Assembly (NCBI RefSeq): GCF_000350085.1
Contig: NZ_CAUM01000146.1
Coordinates: forward strand, 80,810-144,809
Source: Mesorhizobium metallidurans STM 2683
GTDB taxonomy: Bacteria; Pseudomonadota; Alphaproteobacteria; Rhizobiales; Rhizobiaceae
Length of the DNA stretch: 64,000 bases
Direction of reading: 5' to 3'
Positions 37,314-45,960 of this stretch are shown piece after piece. A model generated the notes under the pieces. That model was not told the DNA's origin. It searched no databases and worked only from the letters and a program-made list of their open reading frames with translations. The translations under genes and the position numbers were made by a program. The stretch's first letter is position 1. Each line of letters starts with the position of its first letter.

Positions 37314-38213
37314 CTAGAAGGACGGCCGTTTCATTCCGGCCGCGAGATAGGCGGAAGCTAGCGTGTTGGCCATCAGCATGGCAATGGTCATCGGCCCGAC
37401 GCCGCCGGGCACCGGCGTGATGGCGCCGGCCGTCTTCGCCGCCTCGGCATAGGCGACGTCGCCGACGAGGCGGGTCTTGCCTTCACCCTTTTCGGGCGCC
37501 GCGATACGGTTGATGCCGACATCGATGACGGTGGCGCCCGGCTTGACCCAGTCGCCCTTGACCATTTCCGGGCGCCCAACAGCGGCCACCAGGATATCGG
37601 CGGTGCGGGCAAGCGCCGGCAGATCCTTGGTACGGCTGTGCGCAATAGTGACGGTGCAGTTGGCGGCAAGCAAAAGGTTGGCCATCGGCTTGCCGACGAT
37701 GTTGGAACGGCCGACGACGACGGCATTGAGGCCGGACAGATCCTTGCCGCGCACCCGCTCGATCAGCAGCATCGAGCCAGCCGGCGTGCAGGGAACAAAG
37801 GCGGTCTCGAGTTCGCCGGTGCCGAGCTTGCCGGCATTGATGAAATGGAAGCCGTCGACATCCTTTTCCGGCGCTATTGCCTGGATGATCTTGCCGGCAT
37901 CGACATGGCCGGGAAGCGGCAGCTGCACCAGGATGCCGTTGATGGACGGATCGGCGTTGAGTTCGCCGATGACATCAAGCAATTCCTGCTCGGAGGTTTC
38001 GGCCGGCAACGTGTGCTGGAGCGAATGAAAGCCGCATTCCTTGGCGGTGCGGGACTTGGAGGCGACGTAGACCTGGCTCGCCGGATCCTCGCCGACGATG
38101 ACCACGGCGAGACCGGGCTGGCGCGCACCCTTTGCCACCAGCTCGGCGGTCAAGTCCTTGACCCGCCCCACCACATCCGCGGCAACGCTTTTGCCGTCAA
38201 TCAATTCTGCCAT
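37314..38213 (-). CDS. folD: Bifunctional methylenetetrahydrofolate dehydrogenase / cyclohydrolase
   Basis: A 299-residue FolD. YVASKSRTAKECGF contains the catalytic lysine of the dehydrogenase/cyclohydrolase; GILVQLPLP and the NADP site VVGRSNIVGKPMANLLL plus the C-terminal PVPGGVGPMTIAMLMANT are hallmark motifs. It interconverts methylene- and formyl-tetrahydrofolate. It is upstream of the GlxA-type gene on the same strand. Confidence 0.96.
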   Translation of the reverse strand: MAELIDGKSVAADVVGRVKDLTAELVAKGARQPGLAVVIVGEDPASQVYVASKSRTAKECGFHSLQHTLPAETSEQELLDVIGELNADPSINGILVQLPLPGHVDAGKIIQAIAPEKDVDGFHFINAGKLGTGELETAFVPCTPAGSMLLIERVRGKDLSGLNAVVVGRSNIVGKPMANLLLAANCTVTIAHSRTKDLPALARTADILVAAVGRPEMVKGDWVKPGATVIDVGINRIAAPEKGEGKTRLVGDVAYAEAAKTAGAITPVPGGVGPMTIAMLMANTLASAYLAAGMKRPSF

Positions 38214-38261
38214 GAATCACCTTCAACACCGTTCCGCCCAAAGCACGTCGCGTCTGAAGGG

Positions 38262-38366
38262 ATTCATGCGGCACGCTTCGGATCTTTGTCCCATGCAGGT
38301 CTTGCCCAAAACCACTGCTTACCCTTCGGGTCCGAGGGCGAGCTTTTGGGTAACATGCAGCGCGGC
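38262..38366. repeat. Interspersed palindromic repeat (copy B, diverged)
   Basis: TTCATGCGGCACGCTTCGG followed by ATGCAGGTCTTGCCCAAAACC and later CTTTTGGGTAACATGCAG resemble copy A at 18485-18567 in order of blocks, with an extra segment in the middle. Intergenic, between folD and the Wzz-like gene. Confidence 0.55.
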
Positions 38367-38450
38367 ATTTTCACGAAAAATCGACCGGGCAATCCCGCCA
38401 AAGCGCCGTCTGATGCCGCTAACTCGAAACCGGCGGTCTTTATTCGTGGT

Positions 38451-41072
38451 TCAGAAATAGCGGCGGCGCGAGCGGCTCTCGGTGAGTTCGCGAACCGCTT
38501 CGCGGAATTCACGCAGGCTGACGCGGATTTCGTCGACCGAGGATTGCTGTTCATCCGCGCCCGAAGCGTGATCTGTCTCAACCGACGCGGCTTGAGGATA
38601 GACCGGCGGTGGCGGATAGGGCGCTTGTCCGGGATAGGGCATCATGGCCGGCGGATAGGGATAATAGCCGGCCGGCGGCGGCTGCATCTGCCAGGGATAG
38701 CCCATCGGCGGTTGCGCATAGGGGTGTGGCTGCATGTGCGAGCCCGGATAGACGGCCTGCTGCGGCATCATCTGATGAGGTAGCGGCGGCTGTTGCGGAT
38801 ACGGAGCATAGGCGCCTTGCTGAGGCTGCTGGTGACCCGAAGACTCCGTCTGCTCGGGCGGGTAGTAGGGAGACGGATAGACGGGATATTCCTCCATTGG
38901 CTTCTCGCTCTCGGCGACAGCGGGCGAGATGGGATCACTGGAACGCGCGGATTTTTCGCTTGCCGCCTTTTCTTCACTTGCCGCCTGGCCGGGCACTATC
39001 TTGCGTACCGCCGACAGCAGCGCGCCGATCGGACCCCCACGTTCCGCGCCAGCGGCCTCGACCGGCGGAACGGGCGGCGGCGGCGCCTGGTATGCCTTGT
39101 CCTCAAAGGACGTCAGGCGCTCGTCGACCCTGCGGCGCGAGCGCGAATTGGCGGTTTCGCGCAGGCTTTCATAAGCGCCGCGCATGGCACCGAGACCGAT
39201 GCCGGAGGCAAGCCCTCCCAGCAAGCCGGCCAGCACCACCACGGCGCGCGACGGCCCGTTCGGTTCGAGCGGGGCAAAGGCCTTGGAGATCACGTTGATG
39301 TTGGCGGTGTTGATGTCCTTCTGCTCGCCGGTTTCCTTGGCGCGCAGAAGGTATTGTTCATAGACGGAGCGCTTGGCGGCCGCCTCGCGCTCCAGTTCGC
39401 GCAAGCTGACCAGGTCGCTGTTGACGTCGCCGCTGCGGACCTTCAGTTGCGCCAGGCGGGAGGCGAGATCCTGCTCGAGCTGCACGGCGCGCTTCAGGTC
39501 AACCTGCAGCGACGAGGCGATGCGGCGCAGTTCTGCGGCGATGCGGTCGCGCGACCCGGCCAGCTGGGCGCTGAGCGCCTGGAGCTCAGGATGGCGCGGT
39601 CCGAGCCGGATCGCGGCGCGATCGGCCTCCTGCTTGAGCGATGCGTATTGCGAGCGCAGTTCGCTCATCGTGTTGGAGTTGATCTCCTCGGGCAAGGTGC
39701 CGCTCAGAACCGAGTTCACGTCGATCGAACGCGCTGACGCCGCCCGCGCGTTGAGTTCCAGCGTGCGGGCGCGGGCGACGGAAAGCTGCTCGTTGAGCTT
39801 GAGCATCTCGTCGTCGCTGATCAAACGGCCTTGCGCGTCGACAAGGTCGCGCGTGGCCCTGAAATCCTCGACCTTGCGCTCGGCCACTTCCACGCCCTTG
39901 CGCAGTTCATCGAGCCTCGCCGTCAGTTCGTTGGTCGCGCGGCCAGCGGTGTCGGACTGGATCTGACCGAAGGTCTGCAGGAAGACATCCGTCATCGTGT
40001 TGGCAATGAGGGCCGACTTCTCGCCATTTTGCGTGGTGGCGCTGACGGAGATGACGAAGGTCTTGCCGCCGCGCTCGACCGAAAGGCTTTCGGCCAGATT
40101 GCCGACCGCCAGCGCCCGGCGGCGGCCTTCGTCGGCGCCGCCCGGCCCGTCGCTGCGCGACAGGATCGACCGGATGAGCGGCATGATGCCCAGGCCGCCC
40201 GAACCCTGTCCGTTGAACTCCGGATCGTTGACGAGATTGAGCTTGTCGACGACCTTGTTGAGGACGGTGCCGGAGGTGAGCACGCGGACCTGATTTTCGA
40301 CAATGGCCAGCGTAGCGTCGGACGCAACCACCGATTGGGTGAGGTCGCGGTCGGTGAGCTTCAGGTCGCGTGGGTCGACGATCAGCTCGGTGGTGGCTTC
40401 GTATTTCTTCGGTGTCGAGAGCGCGATCGCGACGCCAAGCGCGGTGCCCAGTATCGTCGTGGCGACGATCAGCATCTTCGATCTGGCAATGCCGCGCACG
40501 ACCTGCATTGGATCGATCAGCGGCTTCCATTCCTGTGCGTCGACATCGTCGCGCGAAGGCCGTTGCTCGTCACCGGCATATCGAGGCTCGGATGCGGCAG
40601 TGCGACAGCGGGCGTCAGAAGCACCTTTGGCGGCCGGCCGTTCCGGCTGCCGGGTTTGCGTGTAGCCGCCTCTGACGGCTTCGTCGCGTGAAGGCGCTTG
40701 CTCTTCATATCGAGGTTCGGGTGCGGCAGGAGGGCGGCGGGCTTCGGAAACAGCTGCGCTGGCCGGTTCTTCCGGCTGCCAGACTTGTTTGTAGCCATCT
40801 CCGGCAGCCTCGTCGGCGTCATGCGGCGTCTCGGCGGCCGACATGGAACCAGCCTCGAATTGTTTCGTGTCGGCGGCCAGCAAAGAGCCCAGTCGCGCTT
40901 CGCGGCGCGAGCGGGCGAGCTGATGGCGTGTCGCGGCATCCTCGCGCCATGACCGGTCTGCCCGATCGCCGATCGAAACCAGCGAAGCGTCCTCCTCGCC
41001 GCGCACGGCCCGCCCGAGCGCCAGCAGGGAGCGCTCGCGCCTCCAGTCCTCACGGTTTTCCCTTTCGACCAT
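38451..41072 (-). CDS. Wzz/GumC-type polysaccharide co-polymerase with Tyr/Pro-rich tail
   Basis: An 873-residue inner-membrane protein. Membrane helices lie at about residues 200-219 and 608-628, framing a periplasmic coiled-coil Wzz domain (SELRSQYASLKQEADRAAIRLGPRHPELQALSAQL...). It should control chain length and export of a surface polysaccharide. The cytoplasmic N-terminus has two imperfect 43-residue repeats (about 93-178). In place of the BY-kinase domain of ExoP, the C-terminus has a low-complexity tail (about 729-827) with 15 tyrosines among Pro and Gln, then a short helical end. It diverges from the flippase gene. Confidence 0.87.
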   Translation of the reverse strand: MVERENREDWRRERSLLALGRAVRGEEDASLVSIGDRADRSWREDAATRHQLARSRREARLGSLLAADTKQFEAGSMSAAETPHDADEAAGDGYKQVWQPEEPASAAVSEARRPPAAPEPRYEEQAPSRDEAVRGGYTQTRQPERPAAKGASDARCRTAASEPRYAGDEQRPSRDDVDAQEWKPLIDPMQVVRGIARSKMLIVATTILGTALGVAIALSTPKKYEATTELIVDPRDLKLTDRDLTQSVVASDATLAIVENQVRVLTSGTVLNKVVDKLNLVNDPEFNGQGSGGLGIMPLIRSILSRSDGPGGADEGRRRALAVGNLAESLSVERGGKTFVISVSATTQNGEKSALIANTMTDVFLQTFGQIQSDTAGRATNELTARLDELRKGVEVAERKVEDFRATRDLVDAQGRLISDDEMLKLNEQLSVARARTLELNARAASARSIDVNSVLSGTLPEEINSNTMSELRSQYASLKQEADRAAIRLGPRHPELQALSAQLAGSRDRIAAELRRIASSLQVDLKRAVQLEQDLASRLAQLKVRSGDVNSDLVSLRELEREAAAKRSVYEQYLLRAKETGEQKDINTANINVISKAFAPLEPNGPSRAVVVLAGLLGGLASGIGLGAMRGAYESLRETANSRSRRRVDERLTSFEDKAYQAPPPPVPPVEAAGAERGGPIGALLSAVRKIVPGQAASEEKAASEKSARSSDPISPAVAESEKPMEEYPVYPSPYYPPEQTESSGHQQPQQGAYAPYPQQPPLPHQMMPQQAVYPGSHMQPHPYAQPPMGYPWQMQPPPAGYYPYPPAMMPYPGQAPYPPPPVYPQAASVETDHASGADEQQSSVDEIRVSLREFREAVRELTESRSRRRYF

Positions 41073-41266
41073 TGTCCTGGAGCTTGCCCTTGGCGGCTTG
41101 GGAGCGGCTGCAAATCGTTAAGCCACGCTAAACAGGCATAGGAAACAAAAGGTTAATTTTGGTGAGCCGAAGATGAAGTTTCTCGCATTGGTTGCGTATC
41201 TACTTGATACATTCAGGAGCTGCCGAACGGCACGTTAAGCTTTGCGATCTATGCTTTTTTCAACGC

Positions 41267-42562
41267 ATGACCGAGACCAGTGACATACCGCAAAGGCGGC
41301 CCCTCGCCCGGATCGGCGCTTTCGTGGCCGAGCGACGGGGGCTGGTTCGCGACTATCTCTCGGCGATCAGCGGCGCTGGCGGGCGGCTGGTGTTTTCGCT
41401 GGCCTATTTCATCGCGCTGGCCAACACGCTGTCCATCGCCGAGTTCGGCATGTTCGCCACCGCCTCGGCAGCGGGCGTGATGCTGTCGCGCATCCTCGCC
41501 TTCGGCTTCATCTCGGCGCTCTATCGCACCGCCACCATTCGCCCCAATCTGATCGGCACCTTCACCGCCGGCTTCCTGCTGCTCGGCGCGATATCGCTGC
41601 CGCTGTTGGCTGCCGCCTCCTACGGCGTCTACCTGATCTTCTTTGCCGGCACAGTGCCGCTGTCGATCTTCGCGGCGATCGTGTTTGCCGAGGCGCTGTT
41701 GTGGCGACCGGTCGAGGTGGCGCTGATCGTCAACAACGGTCTCGGCAAATTCGGCCGCGCCGCCCTGCTGACGATCATGGCGACGGCCTTGCGGGCGCTC
41801 GGCGCCGTGCTGTTCATGTTCGCGGCGCAGCCGACCTTAGAGGTCTGGTCGTGGTATTACATTGGCGCCAATGTCGCCTCGCTGCTCATCGCCTTCGGAT
41901 TCTTCTATCCGCGCCAGCGGCTGCGGCTCAGGCCGGAACTCTATCTCAGGCGGCTCGCCGATTCCATCTATGTGGCCGGCGCCGAGGTGCTGTTCTACCT
42001 GCAGATGGAATTCGACAAGCTCCTGGTGCTGGCGATCGGCGGGCCGCATCTCGCCGGCATCTATGCCATCATCATGCGGCTGGTCGACCTGACCGCGATC
42101 CCGATCCGCACCTTCTCGATGATGCTGGTGCAACGCATGATGCGGGCGCCGGAACTCTTGTCGCGCCTGGCGGTCAAGAGCGGCATCGAAGGCGGCGTTT
42201 TCCTGGTCTCGACGCTGGCGCTGGCGGCGCTCGGCATCGTGCTGCATTTCTTCCCCAACGCACTGGGCAGGAATGTCGCGGAGGCCGCCCCTCTGGTGGC
42301 GCTGGCGATCTGCGTGCCGGGACTGCGCAACCTGGTCGAATACCAGGCCGAGCTTCTGTTCGCGCGCGGCCAGACGGCGGTCAGGGCGCTCAACCTCGGC
42401 CTGCTTGCCGGGCTGAAGGCGGTGCTTTTGACCTATGTGCTGACCACGATCACCGACACGCCCAATCTGGTGCTGTCGCTCAACATCGTCTTCCTGCTGC
42501 TCTATCTCGCCTCGATGCTGCTGACCTATTCGGCAATGCGCAGACCGGCGAAGGCGATCTAA
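41267..42562 (+). CDS. Polysaccharide flippase (Wzx/MATE-like)
   Basis: A 431-residue protein with about 12 predicted membrane helices and the layout of polysaccharide transporters (GRLVFSLAYFIALANTLSIAEFGMFATASAAGVMLSRI at the N-terminus). It should flip lipid-linked repeat units across the inner membrane. ATG 41267 is taken as start, near the first helix. It is divergent from the co-polymerase and belongs to the same export pathway. Confidence 0.85.
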   Translation: MTETSDIPQRRPLARIGAFVAERRGLVRDYLSAISGAGGRLVFSLAYFIALANTLSIAEFGMFATASAAGVMLSRILAFGFISALYRTATIRPNLIGTFTAGFLLLGAISLPLLAAASYGVYLIFFAGTVPLSIFAAIVFAEALLWRPVEVALIVNNGLGKFGRAALLTIMATALRALGAVLFMFAAQPTLEVWSWYYIGANVASLLIAFGFFYPRQRLRLRPELYLRRLADSIYVAGAEVLFYLQMEFDKLLVLAIGGPHLAGIYAIIMRLVDLTAIPIRTFSMMLVQRMMRAPELLSRLAVKSGIEGGVFLVSTLALAALGIVLHFFPNALGRNVAEAAPLVALAICVPGLRNLVEYQAELLFARGQTAVRALNLGLLAGLKAVLLTYVLTTITDTPNLVLSLNIVFLLLYLASMLLTYSAMRRPAKAI

Positions 42563-42651
42563 GGGCAAATTCAACTAGGGGGCTGCCGCCAATGGCTGGG
42601 GTGGGTGGAGAGTTGACAGATGATCGTGCTTAAAACTGAACCAAGCGCATC

Positions 42652-43065
42652 CTATCGCCTAAACTTGGCGGCCAAGATCACCAGAAAAAATAGCACCAAA
42701 ACGGTTAGCGCCCCTCCGACTCGCAAATCGCTGATGCCAAATACATTCCGCATAAGTCCGGGAGTGACCGCAAAAAGGCAGAGTGAAGCCAAAGCAGCCG
42801 CGATGGCGATTGCTCCAACAAGACGTCGAAACGTCACAACATCGGAGCTTCGGTGAACGAGTCCAATTTTTGACTGAATGGAGCCTGTTCTCCACGCGGA
42901 CAAAAGTTCACGAACGCAGTAGAATGCGAACGAGGACAAAACAATAAAAACAATGCCCGAAGCCGTTGTTTGGGATAGGATCGAGGCGTCTGATATAGCC
43001 GGCATCATGTGGACTGCTTGGCGCCAGAGTTTCGTGAAGGATAGTGACAGACCCGCATCCACCAA
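42652..43065 (-). CDS. Hypothetical membrane protein, AT-richer region
   Basis: A 137-residue protein with three likely membrane helices (TTASGIVFIVLSSFAFYCV, LVGAIAIAAALASLCLFAV, VGGALTVLVLFFLVILA). GAGGA lies 10 bases before the ATG at 43065; a later double ATG at 43008 is possible. It overlaps the upstream ORF by 61 bases with the longer start. No family recognised. The codon use is AT-richer than the flanking polysaccharide genes. Confidence 0.5.
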   Translation of the reverse strand: MVDAGLSLSFTKLWRQAVHMMPAISDASILSQTTASGIVFIVLSSFAFYCVRELLSAWRTGSIQSKIGLVHRSSDVVTFRRLVGAIAIAAALASLCLFAVTPGLMRNVFGISDLRVGGALTVLVLFFLVILAAKFRR

Positions 43066-43295
43066 GTTCCTCTAACTCCCCAACACCAGTTTTGCGAATG
43101 CCGTGCCCGCTTTAAAAGTCCGTGCGCCAGGCCAACAAAGCAGACCAAGGCGATTAAGCCTACTCCGATAGTCGACGAACCTTTTTTCGCGTCTGACGAA
43201 GTCTGCGGCTGATATTTTGCCCGAATCGCCAGGATCTCTGCCCGAATTTTTGGATCCCGAGGCAGGTCCTCTCGGCGAAGCTCCGTTCTTCTCAT
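43005..43295 (-). CDS. Hypothetical single-helix protein
   Basis: A 96-residue ORF with a charged N-terminus (RRTELRREDLPRDPKIRAEILAIRAKYQPQ) and one membrane helix (TIGVGLIALVCFVGLAHGLL). There is no clear ribosome site and no recognised family. It lies between two other small membrane ORFs on the same strand and overlaps the next one, so either this or its neighbour's start may be wrong. Confidence 0.4.
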   Translation of the reverse strand: MRRTELRREDLPRDPKIRAEILAIRAKYQPQTSSDAKKGSSTIGVGLIALVCFVGLAHGLLKRARHSQNWCWGVRGTWWMRVCHYPSRNSGAKQST

Positions 43296-43388
43296 AAACT
43301 TCGTGGCTACTCAAGCATGCCTGCGGAAAAGGAATTCCGCCGCCGAATGATCTGCGGCTCATTCGTCCAAGCCACCATCCATGATCGG

Positions 43389-43748
43389 TCATTGCCAGGC
43401 CAACGAGGAACCCCCGAAAGCTAGCGCTCCACCGGCGATCATGCAGAACGATTTTCGGCCTTCAGCATCCGTGATCGCCTTGAATGCGCAGCGTCCCGCG
43501 ACAAGAGCAAGAAACAGGGTGATAACGATAGAATAGACCATCTGCGCCATGATCATCGTGGAAAAAGACGGAGAGCATTTTCCGAGATCGGCAGTGAGCG
43601 AAAAAACGTTCGAAAAAGCCGTTTCGAATGCGGGATTCGCCTGGGAGAAAAAGGCGTAAATGAACGCACTCGACAGTAGGACCACTGTCCCCGAGACGGC
43701 CCCTGCCCAGAGTCTGTCCTTGGACTTCTCCTCCCAAGCACTCGTCAT
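43389..43748 (-). CDS. Hypothetical membrane protein
   Basis: A 119-residue protein with three predicted helices (LWAGAVSGTVVLLSSAFIYAFF, TMIMAQMVYSIVITLFLALVAG, FCMIAGGALAFGGSSLAW). First of three small same-strand ORFs. Not recognised. Lower GC than the surroundings suggests horizontal origin. Confidence 0.5.
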   Translation of the reverse strand: MTSAWEEKSKDRLWAGAVSGTVVLLSSAFIYAFFSQANPAFETAFSNVFSLTADLGKCSPSFSTMIMAQMVYSIVITLFLALVAGRCAFKAITDAEGRKSFCMIAGGALAFGGSSLAWQ

Positions 43749-43906
43749 AATTCGTCACCATGGATACCGTACCTAACTGATAGGGCAAAAGCATTAACTG
43801 CGGCTTGATCGGTAGATGCTCGTTGTTAAGGCGATGTCGGGATGACGAAGCTAGGCAAGGCATATATTTCACAGAAGGTTTCAAACCTCGCAAACAGGAC
43901 TGATAG

Positions 43907-44137
43907 ATGAGAAGCTCTCAAATGGAGAAATATGTCTTGGCCTCTGTCCTATATTACACCGTGGCTACGGTTGGATTTATGTTAACCATCTCGATAGGCA
44001 TGCTTGGCGCACTATGGGGTCTGCTTGCACTATTCGGATATCTTGAGCTTGTTATATCTCTCAACATATGGCGGCGCAAAAGACACCCACGAAGCGTCCA
44101 CCAAATCGAATTGGCCAAACAGAGACTGGATAACTAA
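43907..44137 (+). CDS. Hypothetical small membrane protein
   Basis: A 76-residue protein with two predicted helices (VLASVLYYTVATVGFMLTISIGMLGALWGLLALFGYLELVISL) and a basic C-terminus. It diverges from the 119-residue ORF. No family recognised. AT-rich codon use like its neighbours. Confidence 0.45.
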   Translation: MRSSQMEKYVLASVLYYTVATVGFMLTISIGMLGALWGLLALFGYLELVISLNIWRRKRHPRSVHQIELAKQRLDN

Positions 44138-44239
44138 TCATCAACGGATCTGATCGATTTTTCTAGAGCGGATTCTTTGAACGGGAGAGTGTCAGCAACG
44201 GGTGGAAATTGGGGTCGTTCAGAGCGATTGACCCCAGGA

Positions 44240-45157
44240 CTAATCAAGCCCGATCAGCCGGCGGATGCGGCCGATATCGGTTCCGATGAAGGACTGCATG
44301 CCGATGGCTACCTGTTCCGGCGCCATGGCGGCGACGAAGCGGCGGAACTCGTCGTCCGACAGCGCTTCGCCCGTCCAGTGGACGCGGCAGAACTCTTCCG
44401 AGCCGCGGAAATGGCCGGCGCCGTCCAGCACGTCGTCGACATAGCGGCCGTAGATCATGCATTCGGAAAATTTCCGCGCCGCGCCGACGACCTCGACCCA
44501 GTTACGGCCGTGGACCTTCTCGATCCGGGCGCACATGGCCGTCACGGTTTCGCGGCGCCAGGCAATCAGCGTCGAAATGTAATCGTGGGTCGAAGATGCG
44601 TCGATGCCGAGTGCCAGAGCGGCATTGCGCGACCAGATCCGGTGCTCCTCATGGCCTTCGCCGGAAAGCGCCTCTTCGCGACGGAACAGGCGCACCTTGC
44701 CGTCGCGCCAGAAGGCGTTTGTGTCGAAAGGTTTAAGGAAAGCCACGTCGGAATCGCAGAAGATCAGCACGTCTTCGCGCGCATGCGCCGCTATAGCGAT
44801 GCGGCGAAGCTGCTGCACATGCCAGCCACGCAGCGGCATCGTCCTTGGGCTGAGCCAGATGCGCCGGCGAAACAGGCTGAGCGGATCGTCGAACGCGCGC
44901 AGCCAGCGCGGCAGGAGGTCGCGCTCGTCGACAATGGTGCGGCGGCTGTTCTCAAACTGGCGAAAGAGCGCCACGTCGCGATGCTCGACAAGGATGTAGT
45001 GCTGCGCCACGCCGGAGACGTGCCGGTCGAGGGTTTCGCACAACAGGCGGCAGCGTTCAAAATCCGGCGCGTAGCTGGCCGTCACCACCGCCGCCACTGG
45101 GGTCTGGCGAAGGAGATCGGGCTCGATGTCGGCGCCGGGCACGAACCTGCTGTTCAA
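44240..45157 (-). CDS. Glycosyltransferase-like protein (DUF6492 type)
   Basis: A 305-residue protein. VAAVVTASYAPDFERCRLLCETLDRHVSGVAQHYILVEHRD at the N-terminus and LIFCDSDVAFLKPFD with a DxD-like DSD resemble nucleotide-sugar transferases of the DUF6492 family. It is the last of three coupled genes (4-base overlap with the WecG-type gene), so it probably adds a sugar to the surface polysaccharide. Confidence 0.75.
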   Translation of the reverse strand: MNSRFVPGADIEPDLLRQTPVAAVVTASYAPDFERCRLLCETLDRHVSGVAQHYILVEHRDVALFRQFENSRRTIVDERDLLPRWLRAFDDPLSLFRRRIWLSPRTMPLRGWHVQQLRRIAIAAHAREDVLIFCDSDVAFLKPFDTNAFWRDGKVRLFRREEALSGEGHEEHRIWSRNAALALGIDASSTHDYISTLIAWRRETVTAMCARIEKVHGRNWVEVVGAARKFSECMIYGRYVDDVLDGAGHFRGSEEFCRVHWTGEALSDDEFRRFVAAMAPEQVAIGMQSFIGTDIGRIRRLIGLD

Positions 45158-45960
45158 TGGCCTGCTCCGGGGGTTGCTTCGGCAGGCTCAGGCTTGCCAA
45201 ACAGTTTCTGACGCACGACACGCAACAGGAACACAGGGTTGCCGACGACATAGCGGCGCCAGAGGCGGCCCGGTTCGATCCACAACCGGAACAGCCATTC
45301 GAGCCTGAGCCGACGCATCCACAGCGGCGCCCGCGGCACCGTGCCGCTGAGGAAATCGAGAAGCGCGCCGACGGCGATCGGCAATGTGCAATGACGTGCA
45401 TCGATGTGGCGGGCGATCCACAATTCCTGGCGCGGCACGCCCATGGCGACGAGCAGCACGTCCGGATGCAATCTGGCGATCCGATCGATGATTGCCGGCT
45501 CGTCGGCTGGCGGGAAATAGCCATCGTGAATGACGACGAATCTGTGCTGCACCGCAAGTGCGGCCAGTCTGGTCGATGCAGCCTCGGCATTGACACGCGT
45601 TGCGCCGAGCAGCCCCACGGTGAGCGGCCTGGTCGATGCCTGCAGGAAAGCCGGGACGAAATCGGTGCCGTTGAGATTGTCGGGAAACGGCGCGCCGTAG
45701 AGCAATTTCGCCGCCATGTCGACGCCGACGCCATCGGGCAGGATCAGGAAATCGTCGAGCGCTTCGGCGAAGACCGGATCCACGCTGGCGATGTTGGCGT
45801 TGTGGGCATTGAGAAAGCTTATCTTGGTGAAGCGCCGTTCCGCGATCAACCGGGTCAGCAGGGCGATCGCGTCGTCCCAACGGATGGCGAGGACCGGAAT
45901 GCCAAGGATCGTCTTCAAACTGTCGACCCCAAAGGCGGCGTGAGCAGAATGCATGTTCAC
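45154..45960 (-). CDS. WecG/TagA/CpsF family glycosyltransferase
   Basis: A 268-residue protein of the WecG/TagA fold. SFLNAHNANIASVDPVFAEAL, FLILPDGVGVDMAAKLL and VGALLDFLSGTVPRAPLWMRRLRLEWLFRLWIEPGRLWRRYVVGN are its clear signatures. Such enzymes transfer an N-acetylmannosamine-type or uronic residue to the lipid-linked chain. It overlaps both neighbours by 4 bases. Confidence 0.92.
   Translation of the reverse strand: MNMHSAHAAFGVDSLKTILGIPVLAIRWDDAIALLTRLIAERRFTKISFLNAHNANIASVDPVFAEALDDFLILPDGVGVDMAAKLLYGAPFPDNLNGTDFVPAFLQASTRPLTVGLLGATRVNAEAASTRLAALAVQHRFVVIHDGYFPPADEPAIIDRIARLHPDVLLVAMGVPRQELWIARHIDARHCTLPIAVGALLDFLSGTVPRAPLWMRRLRLEWLFRLWIEPGRLWRRYVVGNPVFLLRVVRQKLFGKPEPAEATPGAGH

Noticed and set aside
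43072..43392. A 106-codon minus-strand frame overlapping the 96-codon membrane ORF
   Set aside because: Composition is irregular (Gly/Arg/Ser rich) with no helix or domain, while the alternative frame has a clear membrane helix.
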